DNA of 64,000 bases from DATLFA01 sp039915945 (GTDB lineage Bacteria; Actinomycetota; Acidimicrobiia; Acidimicrobiales; WLNW01), in NCBI GenBank assembly GCA_039915945.1, contig JBDSMH010000019.1, forward strand, positions 86,408 to 150,407. Direction: 5' to 3'. Below are positions 35,239 through 43,422 of this stretch, piece after piece. Under the pieces are notes generated by a model, which made no database searches, was not told where the DNA came from, and saw nothing but the letters and a program-made list of their open reading frames with translations. A program made the position numbers and the translations under genes. The stretch's first letter is position 1, and each line of letters begins with the position of its first letter.

Positions 35239-36156
35239 TCAGGGGCGCGGGCTGTGTACGCGACCGAACGCGTAGGGATCGGGCCAGCCGCGCTCGGCGA
35301 GATTGGCTTCTTGCGCGGCAATGACCGCCGGCAGGTTGTTCGGCTGCCAACCGTCGACAAGTTGGTCACCGTGTAGGTCGAGCACCGGTCGTTGCAGTTC
35401 GACCAGCAACTGCAAGCTGAACGCGATGCGACCGGTCAACACATTCGGATCGCCCGTGCACAACGCGACTGCCGCTTCGGCCATCGTCTCGAGCGGCTCG
35501 AACATGGTGTTGTCGATCCAACCGCCGGCGACGAGGCTGGGCGTGGCGATCGCCGCTTGTGGTGTGAGCGCGTTCACCGCGATCCCTTGACTCTCACATT
35601 CGCTGGCCGCGCTCACGGTGAGTCGGTTGAGTGCCGCCTTGGCCGCCCCGTACACGAACCCACCTTTTGCCGGCTTGTTCGTCGGGAACGGTGGACCGGG
35701 CGGGAACTCGGCGGCGAAGCTCGTCAAGTTCAGGATCGCGCCGCGGCCTCGCTCACGCATGCCGCCCACAACCGCGGACATGAGCTCCCACGGCGCCCAC
35801 AAGTTGACCTGCAGGCTGAGCTCCAAGCGCTGCGGCGAGACAGTCTCGAAGGGCATATAGCCATTGACCGCCGCGTTGTTCACGAGGATGTCGATCGGAC
35901 CCAACGCGGCCTCCGTCCGCTCGACCAATTTGGTGCGATCACCGTGCGGGTCACTCAGATCGGCCGGCAACACCAGACATTCCCCGCCGAATTCGGCGAT
36001 GCGAGCCTGTGTGGCTTCGAGCCCCTCGACGGTGCGCGCCGTGATCGCCACCTTGGCCCCCTCGGCGGCGAGGCGAATCGCGATGGCGGTACCCGTACCG
36101 CCTTGGCTCGCGCCGGTCACCAGCGCGACTTGTCCTGCGCAGAGACCCTTCGACAT
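35239..36156 (-). CDS. short-chain dehydrogenase/reductase
   Basis: A 305-residue Rossmann-fold SDR. The cofactor motif is TGASQGGTGTAIA, slightly irregular (TGxxxGGTG), with NNAA in place of NNAG. The catalytic pair is a Ser in LNLTSFAAE and Y-G-A-A-K in GFVYGAAKAALNR. An 18-residue insert before the Tyr (FPPGPPFPTNKPAKGG) and a 50-residue C-terminal extension make it longer than usual; this recalls steroid or multifunctional-type SDRs but is not diagnostic. AAGGAG 8 nt upstream sets ATG 36156. It is the last gene of the operon that begins at 38944. Confidence 0.9.
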   Translation of the reverse strand: MSKGLCAGQVALVTGASQGGTGTAIAIRLAAEGAKVAITARTVEGLEATQARIAEFGGECLVLPADLSDPHGDRTKLVERTEAALGPIDILVNNAAVNGYMPFETVSPQRLELSLQVNLWAPWELMSAVVGGMRERGRGAILNLTSFAAEFPPGPPFPTNKPAKGGFVYGAAKAALNRLTVSAASECESQGIAVNALTPQAAIATPSLVAGGWIDNTMFEPLETMAEAAVALCTGDPNVLTGRIAFSLQLLVELQRPVLDLHGDQLVDGWQPNNLPAVIAAQEANLAERGWPDPYAFGRVHSPRP

Positions 36157-36178
36157 CACGTCATCTCCTTCGTGGCGT

Positions 36179-37357
36179 TCAGCGCGTGGCGGTGGCCGTC
36201 GCGGGTAGAGGATCGCCCATGCGGGCGTAGCAATCGGCGATGTTGCCACCCAGAAAGGACGCGCGCCGGTCGGCGTCGGCTTCGGCGAGTAGCGCGTCGT
36301 AGTGCGCGGTTGGTTCGGGATTGCTCTCGTTGTGCGCGTAGTCGGACGAGAAGACCACGCACTCGGGATAGTCCTCGAGCAGCCGCAGTGGTGACTGGTG
36401 CGCCCGCGGCAGCGGCGTGATGCGAACGTTGCGCCGCACGAACTCCGCGGGCGTGAGCTCGTATGGGTAATCGCCCATGTAGATCGCCGACTCCGGGATG
36501 GCCGGTCCCCGCGACTCCATGTGCTCGACGGTGCCCGCGAACCAGTGGATGCCGAGCTCGGCCATGACGATGGTGAGCTTCGGGTGCCGATGGAACACGC
36601 CACCGAAAACCATGCCGTTGAGCATGAGCTGTGCGGCTTGGTGGTTCTGGCACGCCCCGAGCTGACGCAACACCATGGTGTCGGGGTAGTTGGCCCACGC
36701 AGGGTCGTAGGAGGCGGGGTTTTGGCCCGCGTGCAGGAACGCCACCATCCCGAGGTCTTCCGCGGCGGACCACAGCGGCTCGTAGCGTTCGTGCATCGGC
36801 GGACACCCCGGCGCGGGAAGCGCACCCACGAGAAACGATCGGCTCCCCCGCGCGCGCATGCGCGTCAACTCCGCGATGCTCCACTCGATATCGGTCGCGT
36901 CGATCGACGCGAGTGGCATGAGTCGATCCTGATGACCGTCGACCTGGTCCGCGAGCCAGGAGTTGCACACATTGATGGCATCGCGGGCGAGCGCACGATC
37001 TTCGAGGTAGCGGGCATAGCCGGCGGCCTCGAGGCAGATGGTGTTCGCCATGTCGATACCGACGCGATCCATCCACGCGAGGCGGGTCAACGCGTCGGTC
37101 TGCGTATGCATGGCCGATCCCTCGAAGCCGTACCCGTCGACTTTCGCCTGACCGAGAATCGCGGCGATGCCGGGAGGCAGCAGAGCCTCGACCGGCGGAC
37201 GGTCTTCCTCGGGCACACCGGCCAGCAGATCGCCGACCTGCGCCCGCATCGTCGCGCTGGCCACTGAGTACTCGGGCAGTTGCGCGGCCAGCGCGGGGCT
37301 GTCGGCCAGCCAGCTGCGGCCCGGTTCGAAATGCGTGTCGATGTCGATGACGGGCAT
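36179..37357 (-). CDS. amidohydrolase family 2 protein
   Basis: A 392-residue amidohydrolase-2 barrel (ACMSD-like). The N-terminal metal motif is PVIDIDTHFEPG, DTH replacing DxHxH. Another metal His is in MVAFLHAGQNPAS, and the C-terminal region is VVFSSDYAHNESNPEPTAHY. Although ATG 37372 is in frame, GGGGGAG lies between it and ATG 37357 at correct spacing, so the latter is preferred. It is the third such protein in the window and is cotranscribed with a SnoaL-like protein, a putative iron oxygenase and an SDR. Hydrolytic cleavage of a ring ketone or decarboxylation are both possible. Confidence 0.88.
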   Translation of the reverse strand: MPVIDIDTHFEPGRSWLADSPALAAQLPEYSVASATMRAQVGDLLAGVPEEDRPPVEALLPPGIAAILGQAKVDGYGFEGSAMHTQTDALTRLAWMDRVGIDMANTICLEAAGYARYLEDRALARDAINVCNSWLADQVDGHQDRLMPLASIDATDIEWSIAELTRMRARGSRSFLVGALPAPGCPPMHERYEPLWSAAEDLGMVAFLHAGQNPASYDPAWANYPDTMVLRQLGACQNHQAAQLMLNGMVFGGVFHRHPKLTIVMAELGIHWFAGTVEHMESRGPAIPESAIYMGDYPYELTPAEFVRRNVRITPLPRAHQSPLRLLEDYPECVVFSSDYAHNESNPEPTAHYDALLAEADADRRASFLGGNIADCYARMGDPLPATATATR

Positions 37358-37377
37358 GGTGCGCTCCCCCATTGCTG

Positions 37378-37860
37378 TTACCAGCGTTGCTGTCGGTCGG
37401 TGACGAAGTCCACCTGATCGAATGGTGCCGACTCGATCGAATCGAGCACTACGTCCTTGCGGCGGACGCGGTAGCCGTCGTCGGTCAACTTGAGCGTCCA
37501 GTGCACGATCCCACTCGAGAGGGTGCTCGGCTTGCGCTCGATGATCTGTGTCACGAAAAGATACGACTCGAGATCGATCTCGTCACCGCGCTCGGCCACC
37601 ACGTGCACGTTCGCGGCGTGATGCCGCAACGGGTAGGGGCTGTGCTTGCGGTGATCCTTCGTCCACGCCATCGCGGTGTCGCGGCCGTGGTTGTCGGAGC
37701 GGATGAACTCTTCGTGTGGGTGTTGGCCGGTCTCGGTGCGCGAGCTCAGGTGGCAGTCGTCGGTAAGTAGGCCGGCGAGGACGTCGAGGTGGCCCTCGTC
37801 GTAGTTGAACCAATAGCGGTTGATGAACTCGTGCGCGGCGAAACGGTCGTGGCGGATCAT
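37378..37860 (-). CDS. SnoaL/NTF2-like protein
   Basis: A protein of about 160 residues with the cone-shaped NTF2 fold: IRHDRFAAHEFINRYWFNYD at the start, then LLTDDCHLSSRTETG and repeated beta strands ending VRRKDVVLDSI. Relatives include SnoaL-like cyclases, ring-hydroxylating dioxygenase beta subunits and ketosteroid isomerases. The tight location with an oxygenase-like gene (37892) hints that it might be its small subunit or act on its product. ATG 37860 has AAGGA 9 nt upstream; GTG 37887 is an alternative. The catalytic role is unresolved. Confidence 0.8.
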   Translation of the reverse strand: MIRHDRFAAHEFINRYWFNYDEGHLDVLAGLLTDDCHLSSRTETGQHPHEEFIRSDNHGRDTAMAWTKDHRKHSPYPLRHHAANVHVVAERGDEIDLESYLFVTQIIERKPSTLSSGIVHWTLKLTDDGYRVRRKDVVLDSIESAPFDQVDFVTDRQQRW

Positions 37861-37891
37861 GGTGCGAAGTCCTTCGTTGATTGTCACGGCG

Positions 37892-38944
37892 TCACGCCGC
37901 GGTGGGCGCGACCCAGTCGGTGGTCGGGGCGATCGTGTACGTCGCGATCAATGCACGAATGAAATCGCTGTCGTGCAATGGGTCCGAGGGCTCGGCCACG
38001 GCCACACCTTTCGATCGCATGTCGGCGAGCAGACGCTCGAACACGATGTCGTGCGTGAGGTCGTCCGAATGGTCCATGTTCTTCTTGACCTCGTCCATGT
38101 CCGCGTAGACCTCGGCGTTCCAGTGCACGAGGAGCCGCATCTGCTCGGGTCGGTAGCGCCGGATGACTTCGCCGTCCGTCGTGATCGCCCAATCGTCGCG
38201 GTCCGCGTCATAGCCGATGAGCGAACGATGCTTGAGGCCCAACACGTCGCGTTCCTCCGGCCGCCCCACCGGGTCGCCGCGATGGAACATCGATTCGTTC
38301 TGCACGACGACGCCCTTGTTCCACAGCGGATGCTCCAGCTTCTGCGGTGCAGCCAGCGGCCCGTCCGGCCAGTACGTGAACGTGCCGTTGTCGCCCAGGT
38401 ACCACCAGGTGATCACCTGCGCCATCTTCACCAGATGGTCGGTGAACAGTCCTGACTTGCCCATCACGTTTTGTAGCCATACCGGCGAGTTCTCGATGCG
38501 GACGCCCCGGAACGTGACTGCATCGAGATGGGCGCTCAATCCGCTGTGATGAGGGCCACACAAGTTGAACAACATCAAGGTCGGCTTCGCGTACTGCGCG
38601 CCCCAATAGTCACGGGCCATTTCGAGGAAGCGCTCGTTGTAGTAGCAGTCGTGCAACTCGGGGTAGAACGAGATCGAGTGCTGCGCCAGGTACCCACGGA
38701 AATTTGCGGTTGCGATGTCATCGAGCGTCAACTGCGCGCCCTCGCCCTCGCGCATCGGGCCGGACGTTGTCGCCACCAACTCTTCGACCGTATCGAAATG
38801 GAGGGCGGTGATCGTCGGCCACGGACCTTGGCGCTTGATGACGCCCAGCATCCGGTCGTGCTGATCGTCGGTGTACACGCCCTCCAACACACGAGGCGGA
38901 GCCACCGGACGCAGGAGGTCGTTCATCCGCTGCAGGTCTGCCAT
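37892..38944 (-). CDS. putative Fe(II)/2-oxoglutarate-type oxygenase (weakly recognised)
   Basis: A 350-residue soluble protein I can place only tentatively. It has an H-x-D pair (H139, D141) in LSAHLDAVTFRGVR, a candidate distal His in NESMFHRGDPVG (H221) and an Arg in LKHRSLIG (R240). The order and spacing match a double-stranded beta-helix iron oxygenase such as PhyH-like enzymes. The rest, including ISFYPELHDCYYNERFLEMA and a helical C-terminus, is unfamiliar. It opens the operon facing the KstR-like promoter, with SnoaL-like, amidohydrolase and SDR genes after it, so an initial oxidation would suit its place. Another cupin-like function is possible. Confidence 0.6.
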   Translation of the reverse strand: MADLQRMNDLLRPVAPPRVLEGVYTDDQHDRMLGVIKRQGPWPTITALHFDTVEELVATTSGPMREGEGAQLTLDDIATANFRGYLAQHSISFYPELHDCYYNERFLEMARDYWGAQYAKPTLMLFNLCGPHHSGLSAHLDAVTFRGVRIENSPVWLQNVMGKSGLFTDHLVKMAQVITWWYLGDNGTFTYWPDGPLAAPQKLEHPLWNKGVVVQNESMFHRGDPVGRPEERDVLGLKHRSLIGYDADRDDWAITTDGEVIRRYRPEQMRLLVHWNAEVYADMDEVKKNMDHSDDLTHDIVFERLLADMRSKGVAVAEPSDPLHDSDFIRALIATYTIAPTTDWVAPTAA

Positions 38945-39001
38945 CAGACCCCCCCTTTCGCCACGCCGTGGCCCAGTCGGCCGCGTGGCCGCGCCAGGTA
39001 C

Positions 39002-39015
39002 AGTAACACGTTATA
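39002..39015. promoter_or_regulatory. KstR-like operator (one mismatch) in a divergent promoter
   Basis: The sequence AGTAACACGTTATA matches TNNAACNNGTTNNA except for the first T. It lies 9 bp before the SDR start and 57 bp before the divergent operon start at 38944. It could therefore block both transcripts. A perfect copy precedes the TetR gene at 34529. Confidence 0.48.
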
Positions 39016-39023
39016 GTCGGCGC

Positions 39024-39788
39024 ATGCCTGAGTCGGATCTCCACCAGAACAAGGTCGTCATCGTCACCGGTGGCAGCCAGGGCGTCGGGCTCGGCATCAG
39101 CCGGGCTTTCCTCCACGCCGGCGCGTCAGTGGTCAGCTGTGCCCGCAAGCCGTTCGAACACTGCCCTGCGGCCGACACCGACGACGAGCGATCGCGCTCG
39201 ATGCACGCGCAAGCCGACATACGCAACGACGAGGATGTCGACCGAGTGATTGCCACGACGCTCGAACGGTTCGGCCGCCTCGATGTCCTCGTCAACAACG
39301 CGGGCGGTCAACCGCCGGCCGACATCGCCACTGCGTCGCCGCGGTTCATCCGGGCGATCATCGAGTTGAATCTCACGGCACCCATGATCCTCGCCGCGAG
39401 GGCCTACAACGTCATGAGCACACAGGACAGCGGCGGTTGCGTCATCAACATCTCGAGCCAGGCATCGATGCCAACGGGTGGCGGCGGTTCGCTCGTTCCT
39501 TATGGCGCGGCCAAAGCCGGACTCAATCACATGACGCGTTCGCTGGCCGTCGCGTGGGGCCGTAAGGTGCGAGTCAACTGCGTCTCGCTCGGTTGGGTAG
39601 AGACCGAGGCAATGGCCGATCTGCTGTTGCCCGAAAACCGCGAACAGTGGAGCACGACGATCGAACGCATCCCGGTCGGACGCATGGGTACCCCCGACGA
39701 GATCGGCGGCATTTGCACGTTCCTCGCGTCCGACGCCGCCTCCTATCTCAACGGCACCACGATCTGGGCCGATGGCGGCGGTACGTGA
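39024..39788 (+). CDS. short-chain dehydrogenase/reductase
   Basis: A 254-residue classical SDR: TGGSQGVGLGIS for the cofactor (residues 16-27), NNAG at the strand-4 position, INISSQAS for the catalytic Ser, YGAAKAG for Tyr and Lys, and a normal end (FLASDAASYLNGTTIWADGG). It oxidises or reduces a hydroxy/keto group, with 3-hydroxyacyl-CoA or hydroxysteroid-type substrates likely in this setting. No strong Shine-Dalgarno precedes ATG 39024, so the transcript may be leaderless from the promoter that carries the KstR-like site. Divergent from the putative oxygenase operon. Confidence 0.92.
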   Translation: MPESDLHQNKVVIVTGGSQGVGLGISRAFLHAGASVVSCARKPFEHCPAADTDDERSRSMHAQADIRNDEDVDRVIATTLERFGRLDVLVNNAGGQPPADIATASPRFIRAIIELNLTAPMILAARAYNVMSTQDSGGCVINISSQASMPTGGGGSLVPYGAAKAGLNHMTRSLAVAWGRKVRVNCVSLGWVETEAMADLLLPENREQWSTTIERIPVGRMGTPDEIGGICTFLASDAASYLNGTTIWADGGGT

Positions 39789-39810
39789 ACGAACGCGGGC
39801 GCGGCGTCCA

Positions 39811-40782
39811 TCAGTCGTTCATCGCGGCGGCGTAGAGCCGCACACACTTCCACGCCCACTCGATCGGCATTCCGCCGCACAGCGGGTGCAGTATCACGAG
39901 GGCATCGGGACCCCGCTCTTTCGCCCGATCTCGGCACTGCTGAGGCGAAAGGATTTCGTAGAGACCCTCTGCCCGCAGATCCTCGACCGTCCTCGCGTGG
40001 GAATGCACGGACGACTTGATGTCGGGCGTTTGCCAATCGGCATACGTGGTGGCTTCGTGCAGCAGGTGATGCCCGATCTCGGACCAGGCTCGGTCGGGGT
40101 CTTCGGCAACGAAGACCAGCGTCAGATCTGACGGTGGCGAGACTACGAACCCGGCGTGACCGTGCTGTTCGCATTGCGCGAGGTAGTATGCCTCGAGTTC
40201 GGGCAGGCTCGCGGGCGGCGCGAACGGGAGACCGAATCGGGCGGCACGACGCGCCGCCGGTCGTGCGCTGCCTCCGATCATCACGGGCGGGTGGGGCTTC
40301 GTGCGCGGCACCGGCGTGACCCGCACGCGCGTACCGTGATAGTCGAACGGCTCGCCGGTCCACGCGGACAGCAGCGCCTCGACCGCCTCGTCCATGAGCC
40401 GACCGCGCTGGCTCCAATCCTTGCGGTGCGCGGCGTACTCTTCGGGCCGGTAGCCGAGGCCGAGCGTCACCGCGACACGACCGTTGCTGGCCAGGTCGAG
40501 CACCGCGAGATCTTCCGCAACGCGCAGCGGGTCGTGTAGCGGCAACAACAGTGCTTGGACGCTCACCGCAATCGTTTTCGTACGGGCGGCGAGCATCCCC
40601 GTGAACACAAGGGTCGCGGGCATCCAACCGTCGTCAGCCCCGTGGTGTTCGTCCGTGGTCACGGCCATGAAGCCGTTGGCTTCCGCGAACTCGGCCATGT
40701 CGAGTGCGGCCGCATACATCGCGGAAAGCCTCACCGGGTCGATGCCCGGGAGGGTCATGTTGAGACGCAGAACGGCGGGCAT
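39811..40782 (-). CDS. LLM class (F420-dependent type) oxidoreductase
   Basis: A luciferase-like barrel of about 323 residues: AEFAEANGFMAVTTDEHHGA near residue 30, GRVAVTLGLGYRPEEYAAH near 100 and PPVMIGGSARPAARRAARFG near 170 are the family landmarks. It probably uses F420 or FMN to oxidise or reduce an organic substrate. The preferred start is the second of two adjacent ATGs (40785, 40782), placed 6 nt after AAGGAG. Only about 20 bp separate it from the start of the divergent LLM gene at 40805, so the promoters must overlap the opposite coding sequence. Confidence 0.9.
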   Translation of the reverse strand: MPAVLRLNMTLPGIDPVRLSAMYAAALDMAEFAEANGFMAVTTDEHHGADDGWMPATLVFTGMLAARTKTIAVSVQALLLPLHDPLRVAEDLAVLDLASNGRVAVTLGLGYRPEEYAAHRKDWSQRGRLMDEAVEALLSAWTGEPFDYHGTRVRVTPVPRTKPHPPVMIGGSARPAARRAARFGLPFAPPASLPELEAYYLAQCEQHGHAGFVVSPPSDLTLVFVAEDPDRAWSEIGHHLLHEATTYADWQTPDIKSSVHSHARTVEDLRAEGLYEILSPQQCRDRAKERGPDALVILHPLCGGMPIEWAWKCVRLYAAAMND

Positions 40783-40790
40783 CATCGACT

Positions 40791-40800
40791 CCTTCGAAGG
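40791..40800. promoter_or_regulatory. palindrome shared by two divergent ribosome-binding sites
   Basis: CCTTCGAAGG is a perfect 10-bp palindrome. Read rightward it gives GAAGGA for ATG 40805; read leftward it gives GAAGGAG for ATG 40782/40785. One element thus provides the Shine-Dalgarno sequence for both divergent genes. Confidence 0.6.
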
Positions 40801-40804
40801 AACT

Positions 40805-41702
40805 ATGTTCTCGAGTGAGATGAAATTCTTCCAGAGTTTGCACGGTGTCGAACCCGAGCAATTGACCGAACTCGCAATCCATGCGGAGCAACTCGGCTTC
40901 GAGGGTGTCACCTTCGGAGACCACCTCGTGAAGCCGGTGGCGTACGCGAACGACTACCTCTATTCCGAGGACGGTCGGCCGCCATGGGACCCCGAGAATC
41001 TCGACGACTGGACTCCGCCGTATCCCGACGCCTGGGTCGCAAGCGCCGCGCTGGGGCAAGTCACGTCACGACTGCGATTCCTCCCGTATGTGTACGTGTT
41101 ACCGATGCGCCATCCCGTGCACGTCGCCAAGCAATTGGCGACTGCGGACGTGTTCGCACCCGGGCGAATCATCCTCGGGCTGGGCGCCGGTTGGCTGAAG
41201 GAAGAGTTCGACCTCGTCGACGTGAGCTTCGAAACCAGGGGCGTACGCACCGACGAGATGTTGGCGATCATCCAGCTGCTGCACAGCGGACGCAACGTCG
41301 AGTTCAAGGGAGAGGTATTCACGTTGCCCCCATCGCGCATGCGCCAAGTGCCGGCAGCGCAGGTGCCGGTGATGATCGGGGGGGGACAGCGATGCAGCAC
41401 TGCGCCTCGCCGCCCGGCATGACGGTTGGCTCGGCGTCGACTACGAGCCCGAACAGCTGCCACCGCTGGTCGACACGCTCGACCGCTTTCGCCGCGAAGT
41501 CGGCCGCGACGACCAACCATTCGACATCTTCGCCGTGCTGAAAGCAGGCGTGAGCCATGACGGCATCCGTCGCCTCGAAGCGCTCGGCGTGACAATGACG
41601 CAGGACTATGCGTGGCTCTACAAAGGCGAGCCGTACTCCACGGTGCAGCACAAGAAGGACTCGATGTCGCGCTTCGCCGATCAGTTCATCACCAAACGCT
41701 GA
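40805..41702 (+). pseudogene. LLM class oxidoreductase, frameshifted in a G8 tract
   Basis: The first frame encodes a normal LLM start (KFFQSLHGVEPEQLTELAIH, then FEGVTFGDHLVKP and GRIILGLGAGWLKEEFD) to PVMIGG at 41380. There a run of eight G (41378-41385) shifts the frame to an early stop. Removing one G restores DSDAALRLAARHDGWLGVDY and a normal C-terminus ending FADQFITKR at 41702, total about 298 residues. Everything else is undamaged, so it could be a sequencing error, a recent mutation or a phase-variable tract. The intact protein would be an F420-type oxidoreductase divergent from its relative at 39811. Confidence 0.85.
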
Positions 41703-41712
41703 TCGCCGCGAT

Positions 41713-42126
41713 TCAGTTGTCGACGAGGCGATGCAGTCGCGTGATCGTCATCGTCTTGATCCGCCAGCCGACATCGAGCTTCTCGTAGGTCTCGTGGTAG
41801 TGCCCGAAGCCGTGCATGTGATTGATGGGCGAACCCTCGGGCCACCAGAGCTGGTCTTCGAGTGCCCAGATCCCGACTGCGGTCGTCGGCGAAGTGATTT
41901 GGATCTCTGGCATGTGGCCATGGTGGACAGTGATCACATGCTCGATCGACGCCCGCAAGAACGGGATGTATTCGGCAACCGAGTGGGTCACGCCCCCGCC
42001 CTCGCCGGTGACGTCGATCTCGACATCTTCGGTGAAGACCTGCGCGAGCCCGTCCCAGTTCTTCGTGTCCATCATTCGGAAGTAGCGCGCCTTGAGCTGC
42101 CTGATGTCTTCGAGGTCGTCGGTCAT
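41713..42126 (-). CDS. SnoaL/NTF2-like protein
   Basis: A 137-residue NTF2-fold protein: DLEDIRQLKARYFRMMDTKN, then WDGLAQVFTEDVEIDVTGEG, and a strand pair VGIWALEDQLWWPEG. This is the SnoaL_4 type often placed beside ring-cleaving and LLM genes and sometimes acting as a dehydratase or isomerase. It is convergent with the frameshifted LLM gene, with 10 bp between the stops. No catalytic residues can be named with confidence. Confidence 0.83.
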   Translation of the reverse strand: MTDDLEDIRQLKARYFRMMDTKNWDGLAQVFTEDVEIDVTGEGGGVTHSVAEYIPFLRASIEHVITVHHGHMPEIQITSPTTAVGIWALEDQLWWPEGSPINHMHGFGHYHETYEKLDVGWRIKTMTITRLHRLVDN

Positions 42127-42170
42127 CGGCCCACGCTAGTGCGGCGGTGCTTGCTCACTCCGGGAGAACG

Positions 42171-42192
42171 CGTTTCGAATAGCACGTTTCGA
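42171..42192. repeat. two CGTTTCGA direct repeats upstream of the STAS-sigma cluster
   Basis: CGTTTCGA occurs at 42171-42178 and 42185-42192, 14 bp apart on the same DNA face region, in the 189-bp gap between the NTF2-like and STAS genes. This spacing suits a tandem activator or repressor site, but no regulator is assigned. Confidence 0.35.
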
Positions 42193-42315
42193 CGCCGTGC
42201 GGAAGAGAGGAATTTTGATTTTGTTCGGCTGATGTCCACTTCTACAGAGCTATCGTTGCTGATCGCAAGCCTCCCCAGACCCCGGCGGCACCTCGTACAT
42301 CGATGAGGACGAGCC

Positions 42316-42690
42316 ATGAACGCGGGTCAGCAGGCTTTCGAGTTTCGTGATTCGGTCGGCGCGCTGCAGTACGCAGACCCGATGCTGCGTTTGCCGGAAT
42401 TCCGTATCGAGTCCAGTGTCACGGACGCGGTCAATCACGTCGTCGTGAGCGGCGAACTCGACGCGGCCACCGACCGCGCACTGCGTGATGCCTTGGCCGC
42501 GGCATCAACCCGTGACGTGGCCCTCGACCTCAGTGGCGTCGATTTCATGGGATGCTCGACGCTGACGATCCTGCTCCAGGCCGAAGCCAAACAGAGCGCG
42601 CTCGGACAAGGCATTTCAATCTGCGCGGCGTCAGACCCCGTACGCCATCTGCTTGGGCTCACGATGTTGCAGCGGTTCCTCGCTCCATGA
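42316..42690 (+). CDS. STAS domain anti-sigma factor antagonist
   Basis: A 124-residue single STAS domain (RsbV/SpoIIAA type). Strand-helix pattern VNHVVVSGELDAATDRALRD is followed by DVALDLSGVDFMGCSTLTIL; the Ser of GCSTL is at the phosphorylated position. Such proteins bind an RsbW-like kinase and release a sigma factor. The RsbW-like kinase at 43835 and a sigma factor gene overlapping by 4 bp (ATGA) complete the switch. The first 25 residues are variable, and a later start is possible. Confidence 0.88.
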   Translation: MNAGQQAFEFRDSVGALQYADPMLRLPEFRIESSVTDAVNHVVVSGELDAATDRALRDALAAASTRDVALDLSGVDFMGCSTLTILLQAEAKQSALGQGISICAASDPVRHLLGLTMLQRFLAP

Positions 42691-43422
42691 CACAGCCCGC
42701 AACACCCACACTCGAGATGTCGGCCATGTACTCGTCCTGTTGGTCCGCAGCAGTCGCCGCCGCGTTGCGCGTGACCGGTCGGCGGTGGGTCGCCGGGGAG
42801 ATCGCGCAGGACGTGTTCACCTGGTTCTGGCAGAACACCGATCGCTACGACCCCGCCCGCGGTTCGTACCGTTCCCTCATCACTACGGTTGCGCGCAATC
42901 GAGCGGTGGATTGGCAGAGATCAGAGTCGGCGCGAACTCGCGTCGGGCCCGCAAGTGACGAGCACCGACGACCCGCTCTCGAGGCTGAATGACGACGATG
43001 TCTTCGAGGCCGTGATGGCGCTGCCCATCGACCTCCGAGAGCCGATCCACTTGGCCTTCTGGTGTGGCATGACGTACCGCCAAGTGGCAACGCACCTCGA
43101 CATTCCCGAAGGAACGGCGAAGTCGCGAATGAGAGCGGCGCAGCGGCGACTTCGAGAACAGCTCCACGGCGCAGAAAATGCCGGCGCACGGCGCAATCGG
43201 CGAACCCACCGAGGTGGCCGAAGCGCACTACGAGGCGGGCGAATCGCGCGGGGATATCGGACTGCGCGAGCTTTTCGCCGCGATGCCCGAGCGACATCGC
43301 GCGGTGTCGGCCAGACGCGTGTCGCGCTGCGGATTCATGGACAAGGACTTCGTCGCGTCGAGCGATCGTCCCGCGGTTGTCGCTGCAGCCCTCGACGCGG
43401 TTCTGAACACGACGGGCACTGA
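42687..43422 (+). pseudogene. ECF-like sigma factor with a frameshift between regions 2 and 4
   Basis: The first frame (from ATG 42687) encodes sigma region 2: VAGEIAQDVFTWFWQNTDRY, then RGSYRSLITTVARNRAVDWQ. It stops at 42992. Region 4 (PIDLREPIHLAFWCGMTYRQ, then VATHLDIPEGTAKSRMRAAQ) lies in the +1 frame. The switch must occur near 42910-42940, where one base appears extra. The region-4 frame has no stop until 43422, well inside the GAF gene, so the true end is uncertain and a second lesion near 43175 is possible. The protein would be released by the STAS/RsbW switch. Error, decay or programmed shifting cannot be separated from sequence alone. Confidence 0.75.

Noticed and set aside
36157..36825. 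Upstream extension of the SDR frame at 35239
   Set aside because: The extension is antisense-like low-complexity sequence within the amidohydrolase gene; AAGGAG sets the start at 36156.
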